64,000 nucleotides of DNA from Humulus lupulus (GCF_963169125.1 NC_084793.1:98041071-98105070), one strand, 5' to 3'; numbered from the stretch's first letter, positions 1-11,909 are shown. The notes: generated from the letters alone by a model not told the origin. Translations and numbers: made by a program.

Positions 1-600
1 ATGTCTGTAATATCCTGCCAACCCAAGGAAACTTCCAACCTCTGAAGCATTCTTTGGCCTTGGCCAATCCCTGACCGCCTCAATCATAGCTGGGTCTACC
101 TTAATCCCCTCCTTATTGATAATGTGCCAAAGAAAAGTTACCTAAGATAACTAGAATTCACACTTCTTGAATTTCGCAAACAATCTGTGTTCCCTCAGTC
201 TCTGTAGAACCAACCTCAGATGCTATACATGTTCTGAATCTGACTAAGAATAAACCAGAATACCATCGATGAAGACGACCACAAACTGGTCCAAATAATC
301 CTTGAACACTCTGTTCATCAAATCCATAAAAGAAGCAAGGGCATTAGTCAATCCAAAGAACATAACTAAAAACTCATAATGCCCATATCTAGTGCAAAAA
401 ACAGTCTTCGGTATATCTCTCTCCTTAACCCTCAGCTGATGATAACCAGATTGAAGGTCTATCTTAGAGAATACCCTTTTACCTTGCAATTGGTCAAACA
501 TATCATCTATCCTTGGCAGAGGATGCTTGTTCTTGATTATTAACTTATTCAGTTCTCTGTAATGAATACAAACCCTCAGAGTGCCATCCTTCTTCTTCAT
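1..600 (-). pseudogene. Reverse transcriptase fragment of element A (broken)
   Basis: Ty3/gypsy RT, the enzyme that copies the element RNA into DNA. The open stretch 244-600 begins at the KKKDGTLR motif and contains [23 protein letters not shown] and the [13 protein letters not shown] block. The catalytic box reads FIDG where the family has FIDD, so one active-site aspartate is lost. Left of 244 the frame is interrupted by stops, although the fingers-to-RNase-H connection (EAVRDW-like and [13 protein letters not shown] text) can still be followed to the window edge. A frameshift near 600-660 separates it from the upstream protease frame. The lost aspartate and the stops make it non-functional. 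Confidence 0.85.
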
Positions 601-1553
601 AAACAGAATTGGTGCACCCCACGGTGATAAACTAGGTCTGATAAGTCTAACAGCTCCTGCAGCTGTACTTTCAGCTCTTTTAACTCTGATGGGGCCATTC
701 TGTAAGGTGCTCCAGACACTGGCTCTGTCCCTGGTGCTAGTTCAATCACAAATTCAATCTCTTTGTGTGGTGGCAACCCTATTATATCTTCTGGAAATAC
801 ATCCAGAAACTCACAGACTAGTCTGGTCGCCTCTGGTCCCATTGGCATGACTTGAGTGGTATCAACCACACTGGCTAAGAATCCTATGCAACCTCCTTCC
901 AATAGATCTCTAGCCCTCATAATAGATATCATAGGTATACGGGGTCCATGCACAATGCCAACAAACACAAAAGGATCCTCACCTTCAGGCTCAAAGGTTA
1001 CCATCTTCCTTCTACAATCTATGGTTGCCCCATACTTCACTAACCAATCCATACCCATAATCATGTCAAATTTAGTCATAACTAACTCTATCAAATTAAC
1101 TGATAACTCTCTTCCCTCTACTATCACTAGCAGTGATCTGACCCATCTTCTGGATACTACTAACTCCCCAGTGTGTAATACGGTTCTGAACCCCACAGTA
1201 TAATAATCACATGGTCTACATAGTCTATCAATAATTCTACTAGCAACAAAATAATGTGTAGCACCAGAATCAATCAAAATAGTATAAGGGTTTCTAGCAC
1301 TAAACATATGACCTGTAACTATTGAGGGTGAAGCCTCAGCTTCTGCCTGAGTCAATATGAACACTCGAGCTGGGGCCGAGCTGTCTGCCTTCCTTGGATC
1401 TTCCTTTCTTGCCTTCAGGTAGTCTTTCTTAAAATGTCCCACTACTCCACATAAGAAGTAGGCTTTTACCCTACACTCACCTATATGGCACCTTTTGCAC
1501 CTAGGGCACTCTGGATAGGTCCTCCAGGACTCAGTGCCACCCCGGCGACCCAT
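597..1553 (-). pseudogene. Gag C-terminus (zinc knuckle) and aspartic protease of element A
   Basis: The frame covers the end of Gag and the retropepsin-like protease that would cut the Gag-Pol polyprotein. The protease motif LIDSGATHYFV is intact around residue 92, followed by the DMIMGMDWL block typical of the gypsy protease fold. The nucleic-acid-binding knuckle near residue 30 is damaged: the family pattern C-x2-C-x4-H-x4-C reads YFLCGVVGHFKKDY, with the first and last cysteines replaced by tyrosine. The end of the frame runs into the RT linker and then shifts frame. Upstream, the same frame continues as gag after one TAG stop near 1618. Confidence 0.8.
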
Positions 1554-2430
1554 TGAAATACCACGTGGTTGCTTGTCAGGACCTGGAGCTGGAAAGGCAT
1601 TAGATGCCTTCCTCTTCTAATCACTAGGGCCTCCACCCCTACTTGAACCTGTAAATGGAGGTCCCGCCCTCCTAGTGTCTCTCCTGGCTGCATTGTCATG
1701 CCAGATCTTTTTTTCTGTGCTCTCAGCTGTGAGCGCCTTCTCAACCACCTATGCATAAGTAGTAACTCCAGCCATAGTGGTAACACGAACGTCACATGCT
1801 ATTATAGGTTGTAGCCCCTGGAGAAACCTCTCCCTTCTGGTCCCATTAGTGGGAACCAATTCCATAGCAAACTTGGCTAGTTTTTCAAACTTTAAAGCAT
1901 ACGCAGTCACTGACATACTCCCCTGAAGTAATCTGCTGAACTCTTCAGCCTTTGCAGCCCTGATGGCATCATTGTAGTACTTTTCATTGAACAGAGTCTG
2001 AAACTCTTCCCAACTCAGGGCATTGACATTTCTGGTCTGGGATATCACTTATCACCAAATTCAGGCATCTTCCCGAAACATATATGGGGCATATGTCACC
2101 CTCTCATTACTAGACACCCTTATAAAGTCAAGGATGGTGGTAACCATGCTCATCCACTGCTCAGCTTTATCTGGATCTACACTACCCTAAAAAATGGAGG
2201 GTGCTGTTTCCTGAACCTTTCATAAAGAAGTTCCCATTTACTTTTATCCTCTGACAACTGCTCAACTGTTGGCACCGCTACAGGTTGTGCCTCTAGTAAA
2301 ATGTTCCCTACAGGAACCTGTTGTTTTCTTAGGAGGCAGATTTCTTCTTCCTGCCTCATAACTCTGGCTTGCAAATCAACAAACAACTGCTGCCAGTTAT
2401 CAGGAGCTGGTTGAGGGATTTAACTTTAGT
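1554..2430 (-). pseudogene. Gag (capsid part) of element A
   Basis: Remnant of the retrotransposon Gag capsid protein, which packages the element RNA. The stretch 1749-2048 carries the capsid core with WEEFQTLFNEKYY, the LQGSMSVTAYALKFEKLAKFA block and ELVPTNGTRRERFLQGL. The stretch 2177-2386 is the N-terminal part, with a coiled-coil-like LQARVMRQEEEICLLRKQ segment and ending LLYERFRKQHPPFF. Stops and frameshifts between the pieces break the gene. The same order and wording recur in element D (56424-57119), which supports the reading. Confidence 0.75.
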
Positions 2431-2875
2431 CATTTTCTTGATCCTGTTTGTCATTCTGGCCCTGATCTTCCTGGCTAGCTGATGAGTTTAGGTAGTGATA
2501 ACTAAACCTGTTCCCACCTCACGGTCCAAGATCAAGCATATAATCATCCATATTCCACAATCATATCAATAAACATGTTAATTCATGATCATATCATTTA
2601 GCATTTAGCACTTAACAATTAACGATGCTAATAAGCATTTTCTTGCAATATCAGTGCTAATAAGCACGTTCTTGCTCATCATGCAGCAGTCACGGCCCAG
2701 CCTTATTAATGTTTCATATGCATGCAGGTAAAACATTTATATTCTATTTAAGCAATTAAACACATAACCATAAAAATAGTTACCAAATTATGAGTCGAGC
2801 TTGTCTTCAGTGGCGAGTGTACATGCACAGCCAGTCTACAGGAACCCTAAACCTTAGCATGCTCTGATACCAAGT
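2431..2875 (-). other. Leader and primer binding site of element A
   Basis: Non-coding leader between gag and the LTR. The PBS, about 2854-2875, reads on the minus strand TTGGTATCAGAGCATGC directly after the LTR end. This matches the initiator-methionine tRNA type used by many plant LTR elements. Nothing else is recognisable here. Confidence 0.75.
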
Positions 2876-3301
2876 TGTAACGCTCTGGTTACCCTAAACG
2901 TGCATCTAAGTGTTATTAATAGGCCAGGGTAAAAATCTCGGTCAACATGAATGGATATATTTTAATTTAAAACGTTAGCCTATACATGGGCCCACAAAAG
3001 TGTTTACAAAGTTATTTACAATCCAAAATGGTCATTACAGTATAAAAGTTACAACCCGTCGACCTAAGCAGCAAAAATAGGGTTAAACCCTAGTTCCCCT
3101 GAGAAACACCTTGGTCGTGGTGGTCAAGTGGCCGCATATGTCCACATCGCCACCTAAGCTCTCCACTCAAGGCTGGGTGAGCTTTTCTTTCCCTTTACCT
3201 GCACCATATAGCACCCGTGAGCCAAGGATCAGCAAGAAAACTCATCATTGCATGTATACAATATAAATAAATCATCCTGGGGCTTGTAGCCCTAATCAGA
3301 T

Positions 3302-3409
3302 GGTGACTAATGAGTCACTCCCTAGGTAGGTGATTAATGAGTCATACTCTGGATAGGTGACTAATGAGTCACACTATGGGTAGGTGACTACTGAGTCATT
3401 CTCTGGGGC
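3302..3409. repeat. 27-base tandem repeat with palindromic core in LTR A
   Basis: Four units start at 3302, 3329, 3356 and 3383. Each holds a near-palindrome of the form GTGACTAATGAGTCAC (units 2 and 4 have changes). The half-site TGAGTCA is a known bZIP (GCN4/AP-1-type) binding core. Regulatory use is inference only. Confidence 0.75.
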
Positions 3410-3425
3410 TCTGCACCCTAAGCCA

Positions 3426-5596
3426 TGTTGGGAATTGTGCCCTGAAAACATAGGTAGTAGACATTGTTTGAAGAAATAAATAAATAAATTGAATTTGTTA
3501 TGCATATATTTTATGGACTATATTATTCTGTGATAATATTATGTAAATATCAGAAAAATTCCTAAGTTCATATATGTGATCTCGAACACGTATTGGTGCG
3601 GGAGGATTGTGTTTGAGATAAATGAACTTGAATATTTTGCAGTAAAATAAAGTTATGGAAACTTTAGATTGATTACTGCAAGTACGATCCACTAGTATTA
3701 TAAATACAAGTGATCTAGATCAGGATCACTAGTATAGTAGGACATTTTGGTGGAGGTACTCTCTATATTGGAGAATATATAGAACTGGACCAGATATGTT
3801 TATTAATACTTAGTTAAATACCGTTTTGAAGTATTAATTAAATATATCAATTGATGATCATATACAAATAGATCTTAATCCTGAAGTTACTATGAACTCC
3901 TGTTTATGTTATATGAGTTCTTTGATTCACTCGTTAGGGTCTGTCAGAATGATCAGGCTAGAAATTTTTGTTTCGGAAACTCATTAATGTAAATGGCTGG
4001 GGACATAGTATACAGATATGGAATCTATACCTTCTCGTCAGAGATTGAATAATGGTTCTCTTAAGGGTTGACTTTTGGGACTGAAAAGGTTATTGAGGTC
4101 AAATTCATAATTTAGTTATGAATTAACCTTCACTAGTAAAGTCAATGGTACTTAAGGAAACAAGATATAATTAAAAGGGTAAAACGGTAATTTTATTCCT
4201 AATTAATTATGAACCATTATTAGAGGGTTAATTTGTATGTAATGATTATATCAATGGACACTTTATTTTATAAAGTACTCAGTAAATGAAATGTCTATAA
4301 TTACAAGAGTGCAATCTCATATTTATAGTGGAGTTCATGAGATTAATAAATTAAGATTATTTAATTAAAGAGTTTAATTAATAATCTCAAATTTATTTGA
4401 GCTTGAAATTATAGGTCTATAGGTCTCCACAGCGGCTCTATCAACACTATTCAAGACAAGAGTTGATATAGAAGAAAAAATGGTTGAAAGACATATTTAA
4501 GAAGAAATTTGTTTTTCGGGCCAAATATGTAATTATGTGATAATATTGATTAATTACAAATTAATAGTAATTAACAAAATTAATTAATATTTAATTATTT
4601 TGTAATTATATTAATAATTAAATTAAAATTTGAAATTATAATAAATTAAATATTTAATTTCGAATTTTATATTGATTTTAATTAATTAGTGGAATTAATT
4701 AAATATCTTTATTTGAGTGGGAGATAATACTCTGATAAGTTCAAATTAGATTTGAATTTAAAAGATTGATATTTATTCAAATAATTAATTATATATGATA
4801 ATTAGTTAAAAAGATATTTAATTCAAATTTGAATTAATTATTAGGTTGTTAGATTTTTATCTGACAAAGTAGTTTGAATAACTAATCAAATAAAAATAGA
4901 AAAATAAAATATCCCTAATATATAGGGTGGTACACGACCACACATAGTCCATGGATTGTGTGTGGCGTGTACTGCATAATTTTCAGGGATAGATTTTTCA
5001 AATTTATTTATTTAATTAATTAATTAATGGAAAATTCAAAAATTAGTTTTTGGATATTTTCATTAATAAGATAATTAATTAATTAAAAGATAAATTGTAA
5101 GTTGGTTACAGATTTATTTTTTAAATTTGAATATTTTCTTTTTAAGTAAGACTTGTCAAAAAATAGACAAACAGTCATTCACTCTGTGAAAAAGAACGAT
5201 ATTTTTCTATCTCTCTCTAAAAAAGATAAAGAACCAATCTCAGGCCTATTATCTTGATCTCAGGTGTTGAGTACATCAAGTAAAATCAGAAATTAACCAT
5301 CCTTTATTTTCTAAGTATCCACACACTTCTTGAGGTGTAGAGAACATTGTGGAAGATCTTGGTGTGAGTACCTGGGAGCAGCTTGGATAGGAAGTTCGTT
5401 CAAATTACGAAAAGATAGCAATGACACTTGATAGGCATCAAGAAGTATGTTTTCTATTTACTTGCTTATGATTAATGTATGTATATTAATGAATCCACAT
5501 ATTTAAAGGTAGTTTAAATATGTTACAAAAATTTTGTTGTACACTGGGCCAAACTCACCACCATTCCGCTGCATATTAGGAAACTCATTCCTAACT
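3426..5596 (+). mobile_element. Solo Ty1/copia LTR inserted in LTR A
   Basis: The insert begins TGTTGGGAAT and ends ATTCCTAACT, nearly inverted termini with a changed last base. It is flanked by the 5-base duplication AGCCA at 3421-3425 and 5597-5601. Along its length it aligns by eye with the LTRs of copia element E, for example the segments with ATGAACTCCTGTTTATG and ACTCGTTAGGGTCT. There is no coding or internal region, so it is a solo LTR left by recombination. It is about 2.17 kb, slightly longer than the E LTRs. Confidence 0.8.
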
Positions 5597-7032
5597 AGCC
5601 ATGTGACACTTCAGTCACCTGAGCCTTTTGGCCCCGACTCTAAGTAACTAGCCTTTAGACTAGACCAGCGCTTTAGTTTTCTTCGGCCTATAGGTCGGTT
5701 AAGCATTTAATGCTCACGTTAATTAGATCTAATCATTTCGGCCTACGTTAAACACATTAATGCCGCTCTTGACTCATAAGCCAATACCATACGACCAGTG
5801 CTCAGTACTACTGCCGATCATGACTGATAAGTCAAGACTTCACGACCAGTACTAACACCAATGTCGTATCTGACTAATAAGTCAATGCCATTCGAAAATA
5901 AGCAAAGTTGCTAGGCATTTACAATGCAATCAACGTCCATATATAGGGCACTCAACATGCCTCATCAACAATCATGCATGTCACATACTGGGTGCAACAT
6001 TCTTACCTCTGGTTCGAGCATGAAATAATAAAAGAATGACCCTTGAGAACTATAAGTCCTTAAATCCCTTAGAGGTCACCTAATCATAACCAAATATGAA
6101 ATCCCATCAATAAAATAAGTAATAAAAGGTTCATGGTCAAAAATCCCGTTCCCGAGACTTTGAATCCTACTAAAACAGTTTGTAGATTCGATCCTAAGCC
6201 TTAAGAAATGAAAATCTGATCCTAAAACTCTTGAAAACCCATCCTGGCACAAAAGAGAGGGGCGGGTCGCGACCTGCTCCCAAGGGGTCGCGGTGTCCCC
6301 CCAAGATAGAGAGCCCCTGTTTGGGGTGCCAGGGGAGGGCCGTGACTCAACCCTGTGGGTTGCAGCGCGCCTGCTAGACAGAGCCCAGGGGAGGCTCTGG
6401 AATGGATTCAAGTCGCGAGTTGTATGAACTCGGTTGCGACTTGACCCCACGAACCCAGCTCCCTTGTATTTTTCCCAATTTAATCACAGCTAAATCTTCA
6501 CCAAATCAATCCCAAAATCACAGCCAAACATTTATACAACATCACCATCAATTTGTCAACAAAACCCAAGCTTTGAAACACTTAAAAACCATACTAAATA
6601 CCAAATTCTACAATCAAAATTCAAAGCTTAAACACCACTTCAAAAACAGAGCAAACCTTGAAATTTCAGCTGGAAATCTTATGCAGAATAGCTCACCCCG
6701 AGCCTCACAATTAACCCTGTTATGAACAAACTACTAACTTGCTACCTAGGATCGTCTCATGCAGAATAGCTCGAACATATCCACATAATGATGTGGTCTC
6801 ACCCATAAATCACAAACATGCACCTAAATATACAATTATGCCCTTAACGGGCCAAAATTACGAAAATGCCCTTCTAACAAGAAGTGGGCCCACATGCATG
6901 AAATTATCATCATATCCTAATATAATTCACATAATCATGCATAAAATCACATAATTTCATATTAAATCAATTTGGCCCTCCTGGCCCCCTAATCCAAGCA
7001 GTAAGCCACATTAGGGAATTTGGGACATTACA

Positions 7033-7536
7033 ACTATCCCCTCCTTATAGAAATTTCGTCCTCGAAATTTACCTAAACCGCTTGGGATACTGACTCTGCA
7101 TATCTAACTCCAGCTCCCAGTCACTTCCTTGACCTTGTTGTTCCTCCATAATACCTTAACCAAAGCTATAGTTTTATTCCTCGGGATCTTGTCGTTTCTG
7201 TCTAATATCTGGATTGGCTGTTCCTCGTAGGAGAGATCTGCCTCAAGCTCCAGATCCAGGTAACTCAAAACACGAGTCACATCTGATACATACCTTTGAA
7301 GAGCTGAAACATGAAATACGTTATGCACGACAAACAATGCCAGTGGTAGGGCCAACATGTAGGACACTTGGCCAATCCTCTCAAGGATTTCAAATGGACC
7401 TACAAATCTAGGGCTCAACTTGCCCTTCTTCCCAAATATTCTCACCCCTTTCCATGGCGAGACTCTAAGGAAGACGTAGTCTCCCACTTGGAACTTCACG
7501 TTCCTACGTTTGGGATCTGCATAACTTTTCTGTCTA
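7033..7536 (-). pseudogene. Integrase C-terminus and polypurine tract of a deleted second gypsy copy
   Basis: The frame 7104-7547 encodes the tail of a chromovirus integrase: RQKSYADPKRR, VGDYVFLRVSPWKG, GKKGKLSPRFVGPFEIL, the HNVFHVSALQRYVSD block and a partial chromodomain-like end (PIQILDRNDK, RNKTIALVKVLWRN). It closely matches 44813-45544 of element D. The polypurine tract next to the LTR is intact (7033-7050). Everything from gag to mid-integrase is missing: at about 7537 the coding text joins abruptly to a short piece of LTR. This is an internal-deletion derivative. Confidence 0.85.
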
Positions 7537-7630
7537 CATAAAATCACATAATTGCATATTAAATCAATTATTACCCTCCTGGCCCCCTAATCCAAGCATT
7601 AAGCCACATTAGGGAATTTGGGACATTACA
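7537..7630 (-). repeat. 94-base LTR stub joined to integrase tail
   Basis: This stretch repeats the last 90-odd bases of LTR A (6940-7032) with few changes and ends GGGACATTACA at 7630. It is the outer 5' end of the deleted copy's other LTR. Its outer edge abuts the integrase gene of element B, marking the insertion point. Confidence 0.85.
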
Positions 7631-8400
7631 TATGGCTTGTCGCCGTTCGAGTCATTGTTCGATGTGACCATAGGACCTCCAGAAGTAATTTTGGCCAGGT
7701 TCCTTTGGTTTGTTCAAGGCGTTTCTTCAAAGTGTCTTTGATAGTCTTGTTCACTGCTTTTACTTGACCATTTGTTTGGGGGTGTGCTATCGAGGAAAAG
7801 CTCTTTGTGATTCCATGCCTTGTACAAAAGTCGGTGAACATAGCACTGTCAAATTGAGTCCCATTTTCTGAGACTATCTTCTTCGGTAAACCGAATTGAC
7901 ATATGATATTCTTCACCACAAAGTCTAAGACTTTCTTCTAGGTGATGGTAGCGAGTGCTTCTGCTTCAGTCCATTTGGTGAAGTAGTATATGGCTACAAC
8001 AAAAAATTGGACTCTTCCCCTTCGCATGGGTATCTTTCTGATCAAGTCGATTCCCTATATAGGGAAGGGCCAAGGGCTTTGGATTTGTGTTAATTCATTA
8101 GGTGTCGCCCGAGGTTTCTTGGAGAACATCTGACACTTGTGGCATATTCTGACATACTCCATCGAGTCTTCATTCATCGTTGGCCAAAAGTATCCTTGTC
8201 TTAGGATTTTCTTTGATGGGCTCTGCCCCCCAGCGTGATCTTCAAAAAACCCCCCGTGTACCTTGATCAGTAACAACTTTGACTGGTCAGGTGTAATGCA
8301 CCTTAGCAATGGTAGGGAGTACCCTCGTCAGTACAGGACCCCTTCGACTATCATATATCGTGCTGCTTGTCTCACCAACTTCCTTGCTTTGTTCTGATCA
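7631..8400 (-). pseudogene. Integrase fragment of element B (interrupted)
   Basis: Integrase inserts the DNA copy into the chromosome. The zinc-binding N-terminus is at 8055-8309 (HGGFFEDHAGGQS, then GYFWPTM and CHKCQ, keeping the H-H-C-C residues). The core is at 7626-7919, with GLPKKIVSENGTQFDS and HPQTNGQVKAVNKTIK. Two of the three catalytic acids appear altered: the family has SDNG where this reads SENG, and NGQVE where this reads NGQVK. A stop or frame break lies between the two parts. At 7631 the frame is cut by the element A tandem, so the C-terminal domain is not contiguous. Confidence 0.8.
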
Positions 8401-8935
8401 CTGGGTACTACTCCTTGGTTAAGATAGTTAATAATAGGGGTCAGCCATGTTTCTCCTAACTCAACAAGTAGTGCCTCCTACTCAGTTATGCTTCTTTTCA
8501 CCAAGTATTCGACGGAAACGACATTCAGGGTGTCCACATCTTTGGCACTGGCAAGCTTGGCTAAGGCATCAGCATTGACATTCAGTTCCCTTGGGACTTG
8601 TGTATTTGAATATCTCTTGAACTGTATCAACAAGTCATTCAACTTGTTTAGGTACTGCACCATCCTTAGTCCCTTGGCTTGATACTCCCCTAGTACTTGG
8701 TACACCATTAGCTGGGATCATTGAATATCTCCAGGGACTATGCATGCACATCTCTAGACAAGCGTAATCCTGCTAATAATGCCTCGTACTTAGCCTCGTT
8801 GTTTGAAGCGTTGAATCCAAATATGAGAGCACAGTGGATTCGATAATACTCTGGAGTAATCAATATGATTCCTACGCCTAAATTGTTTTCATTGGATGCT
8901 CCATAACCATATAGCTTCCATACGGGAGTATATCC
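8401..8935 (-). pseudogene. Second RNase H-like domain of element B, cut by a solo LTR
   Basis: Frames 8738-8935 and 8478-8708 match the additional RNase H domain of Tat-type elements: WKLYGYGASNENN, GVGIILITPEYYRIHCAL, SNNEAKYEALLAGLRLS, then QVLGEYQAKGLRMVQYL and REVNVNADALAKLAS-like text (here RELNVNADALAKLAS). The first catalytic aspartate, expected in a YVDG-like motif, is tyrosine. A solo copia LTR interrupts the N-terminal side at 8936; the coding text resumes at 10750. Confidence 0.75.
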
Positions 8936-10749
8936 TGTTGGAATAGATCTAATATTAAACAAATTAATATGAGATAACCTAGAACATATTTCTAAAATTG
9001 AATTGAAAGAGAATAATGATAAGAATACTTACATTATACGCGGTGGAATGAATGAGTCATTCCTTCACATTCTCTAACCCTTGTATCATTTCTGTCACAG
9101 AGTATTACCAAGAAACTGAATCGATCTTCAATTTTTTTCGAAGTCTTCCAAAGTATCCTTGGAATCACCTAGACTAGGGTGGGAAATTCTCAACACATGA
9201 GATAGATACAGAGAGAAGAAAAATAAGGCTTAGAAAATGACTTATGTTTAGAGAGAATCTAAAACCTATTAGAAACTTGTGTTTCAGAAATCTGAACTTA
9301 AGTTTTGACTTCTCTCTTAACATTCCTTTTATAGACTCAATTAGGCCATTTATTTAATTTAAAAATCAATAAAATAATAGCCAATTAACATCCCTAGTTC
9401 GAGATTATCATGGTCTTTAGGCCCGTGAAATTTCCCATTTGATTATAAGCCCATTTGACTTAAAATCAAGGTATGTATTATTTTCTATTGATTTAATTAA
9501 TTAAAAAATTATTTAAATCCTTTATCAAATTAATTATTTATAATTTGAAACTTGATTTAAAATTATTTATTAATTTAGATATCAATTTATCTTAATTAAT
9601 AAATCTGCCATAATTTCTGTTTTCTTCTCAGAATTACATAACTATGTGAAACTATCCAAAATTGACCTGGTCAACTTTGATAATTCTAATTGATAATTAA
9701 ATCAATTAATTGAGACTATCTAGATGATTTTATCCAAGGTACAATGGGGACCATGGGCCTATGAAATCAAGCTCAAATAAGTTATCATAAATCTAACAAC
9801 TAAATGTACTAACTTATTAATTCCTCATGATTCCACTAAAGACTCGGAATTGCACTCTTAAATTCTTAGAGTGCTCTATAACAAATATAGATATGCTATT
9901 AATTATCCATTGTTACAACCATAATTGTCACTCAGTCCTCTATAGATGGTCTACAATGAGATGGGACTAAAATACTGTTTTACCCCTCATTGTATTTTAT
10001 CCTTAAAACACTTAGTTCCTTGTAAATGATATTTCAGTAAACTAATATTAATTACTAAAATGAGATCTCTATCATTTAACACCTTGAACCAAACTAAAAG
10101 GAAACCATCATTTCATTTCTTCATCAGAAGCTATAGATGTTCATATCTATGATTAACACTCCCACTCAATTATAATACCGAGTTCCCAAGATGTAAGTAT
10201 GGGCTAGTCCGTAGGGTAAGCTGGTAACGAACAAGTCAAATAACTCAAATAATACAATCAGTTAGAATACTAACCACTCAGAATTGAGATTGAATAGACC
10301 TATGGTCAACTATATGATATGACTAGAATAGATAATAATGGTATGTTTACTTATCCTATCAACTATCAATATCAGTCCTGTCCAATGTAACAAATACATT
10401 CAATATTATCTACTTTGCTAATGTTCTGGAAAGAACATAACACTACAATGTGTAAGTAGATCATATCATAGATTGGCAAGTCAGTGTAAATTCAGTGCAC
10501 TGACTAATCTTAGGGCTAACTTATTTTGAACATATAATCATATTTATATTCCACTGTGATTACGTCACTATAAATACGATTAGCTATATGCTCGGGATTT
10601 AAAAGAAGTTTATATTAAATAACTAATCATGAAAATAAAACATGTGAGCAAAGTAATTGACCAAGTCAAAAAATGATTTCTATTCTTTTATTGATAATAA
10701 ATGAGATTACAAAGAAATTGGGTTTTAATTAGGGCATAAATCTCTAACA
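8936..10749 (-). mobile_element. Solo Ty1/copia LTR inside element B
   Basis: The insert reads TGTTGGAATAG at its left end and CTCTAACA at its right end. The flanking five bases TATCC and TCTCC match at four of five positions, consistent with an old target duplication. On the minus strand it begins TGTTAGAGATTTATGCCC, like the start of the copia E LTR (TGTTAGGATTAATGCCC), so it is a relative in opposite orientation. No coding text is present. Removing it rejoins the RNase H coding text. Confidence 0.75.
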
Positions 10750-11306
10750 TCTCCTTCCTTCTCAGTATCTCAATTCTCTGATTGGTAGGAAGGGTCCTCA
10801 AGGTTGGTGCCTTCGACTATGAAGTCTACCAATTCTTGTCCTTTAATCGCCGTCCTTGAATGATAAGTGATATCAAACTATCCTAGTGTCCTGAGGCCTC
10901 TGGTTTCTAAAGAACTTGTCTCAACGGTTGATCGTTCAGGACTCGGATCGAGTGAGCTTGGAAGTATGGATGAAACTTTCGAGAGGTGATTACTAAATAG
11001 TAGGCTAGATTTTCAAGATGGGGATACCTAGTCTTCGTACCTACTAGACTTTTACTGATATAGTACACAGGGTGTTGTACCCTGCTCTCTTTTTTCGCCA
11101 AAACAGCGTTGATTGCATGCTCGGTGATTTCCAAACAGATGCATAGTACTTCCCTATCTATTGGATTTGTTAGAATGGGAGGTTGAACGAGATGCTCCTT
11201 CAAGGCTCGGAAGGCTTTCTCATATTCCTCGGTCCATTGGATCTTCTAGCTGCCCCTCAATAAGTTAAAGAAGGGGGCACACTTGTTCGTAGACTTTGAT
11301 ATGAAC
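10750..11306 (-). pseudogene. RNase H (first) and connection of element B
   Basis: The frame 10907-11203 encodes the gypsy RNase H-like region just after RT: KEHLVQPPILTNP, AVLAKKESRVQHPVYYISKSL, TRYPHLENLAYYLVI and HSIRVLNDQPLRQVL. This domain would remove RNA from the RNA-DNA hybrid. Upstream the connection text WTEEYEKAFRAL is present with a TAG stop between it and RT. Downstream (10750-10900) the linker text RTAIKGQELVDFIVEG can be read, also with a stop. Confidence 0.75.
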
Positions 11307-11909
11307 CTACTGAGGGCAACTACTCTCCCTGTTAAGCTTTGCATTTCTTTGATTGTGGTAGGTGACTTCATGTAGATCAATGCTTTGATCTTCTTGGGGT
11401 GCCTTGATTCTGCGTGAATTGACTATGTATCCGAGGAACTTACCAGAACCTACTCCAAATGAGCACTTGAGAGGATTTAACTTTATGCGATACTTTCTAA
11501 GTATTGAAAAGCATTCCTCCAAGTCTTGAACATGCCCTCTAGCTTCTTTTGATTCTACCAACATGTCATTGACATATCCCTCCATATTTTTTCCAATCAA
11601 TTCTCGGAACATGCCATTCATTAAATGCTGGTAGGTGGCTCCTGCGTTTTTAAAGCCGAATGACATTACCTTATAACAGTACGATTCCTTGTTTGTCTAG
11701 AAGCTGGTATGTTCCTCGTCGGGCGGGTGCATACTTATTTGATTATACCCAAAATATACATCCATGAATGAGAGTATTTCATGTCCTACAGTTGCATCGA
11801 CCAGTTGGTCTATTCTGGGTAGTGGGAAGCAGTTTTTGGGGTTGGTCTTGTTCAGATCTGTGAAGTACACACATGTCCTCCACTTCCCGTTTGGTTTTGG
11901 GACTAGCAC
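11307..11909 (-). pseudogene. Reverse transcriptase of element B (in-frame stop, altered active site)
   Basis: One continuous frame apart from a single TAG at 11697-11699. It carries LVPKPNGKWRTCVYFTDLNK, the LPRIDQLVDATVGHEILSFMD block, GYNQISM, then MSFGFKNAGATYQHLMNGMF and YVNDMLVESK. The family active site is YVDD, so the first catalytic aspartate is changed to asparagine. The end (LNPLKCSFGVGSGKFLGYIV) is normal. Confidence 0.85.

Larger units (their letters stand above)
1..2875 (-). mobile_element. Element A: Ty3/gypsy (Tekay-like chromovirus), internal region, cut by left window edge
   Basis: This is the 5' two thirds of the internal region of a gypsy element read on the minus strand. 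From right to left it holds a primer binding site, leader, gag, protease and the start of reverse transcriptase; RNase H, integrase and the 3' LTR lie outside the window. The assignment rests on close protein similarity to element D in this window, which carries a chromodomain-like integrase tail, and on the PBS and LTR layout at 2854-7032. Several stops and frameshifts show the copy is dead. The lineage name is from recognition of the RT and gag sequences, not from a tree. Confidence 0.85.
2876..7032 (-). repeat. LTR of element A, split by a solo copia LTR; shared with a second gypsy copy
   Basis: Gypsy LTR bounded on the + strand by TGTAACGCTCTGG at 2876 and GGGACATTACA ending at 7032. Without the inserted 3426-5596 segment and its duplication it is about 1.98 kb. 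The left edge touches the PBS of element A. The right edge touches a polypurine tract (minus strand AAGGAGGGGATA, within 7033-7050) and an integrase tail belonging to another copy. One LTR therefore serves two internal regions, the mark of a tandem or recombined pair. It holds a 27-base tandem repeat at 3302-3409 and TGACT/AGTCA inverted motifs near 5820-5890. Confidence 0.8.

Noticed and set aside
3302..3409. Possible CRISPR-like array of palindromic repeats
   Set aside because: Units are directly adjacent at 27 bases without unique spacers, inside a plant retrotransposon LTR.
6076..6725. Frames of 107-124 codons near a GC-richer segment
   Set aside because: They lie inside LTR A, overlap on opposite strands and have no motif.
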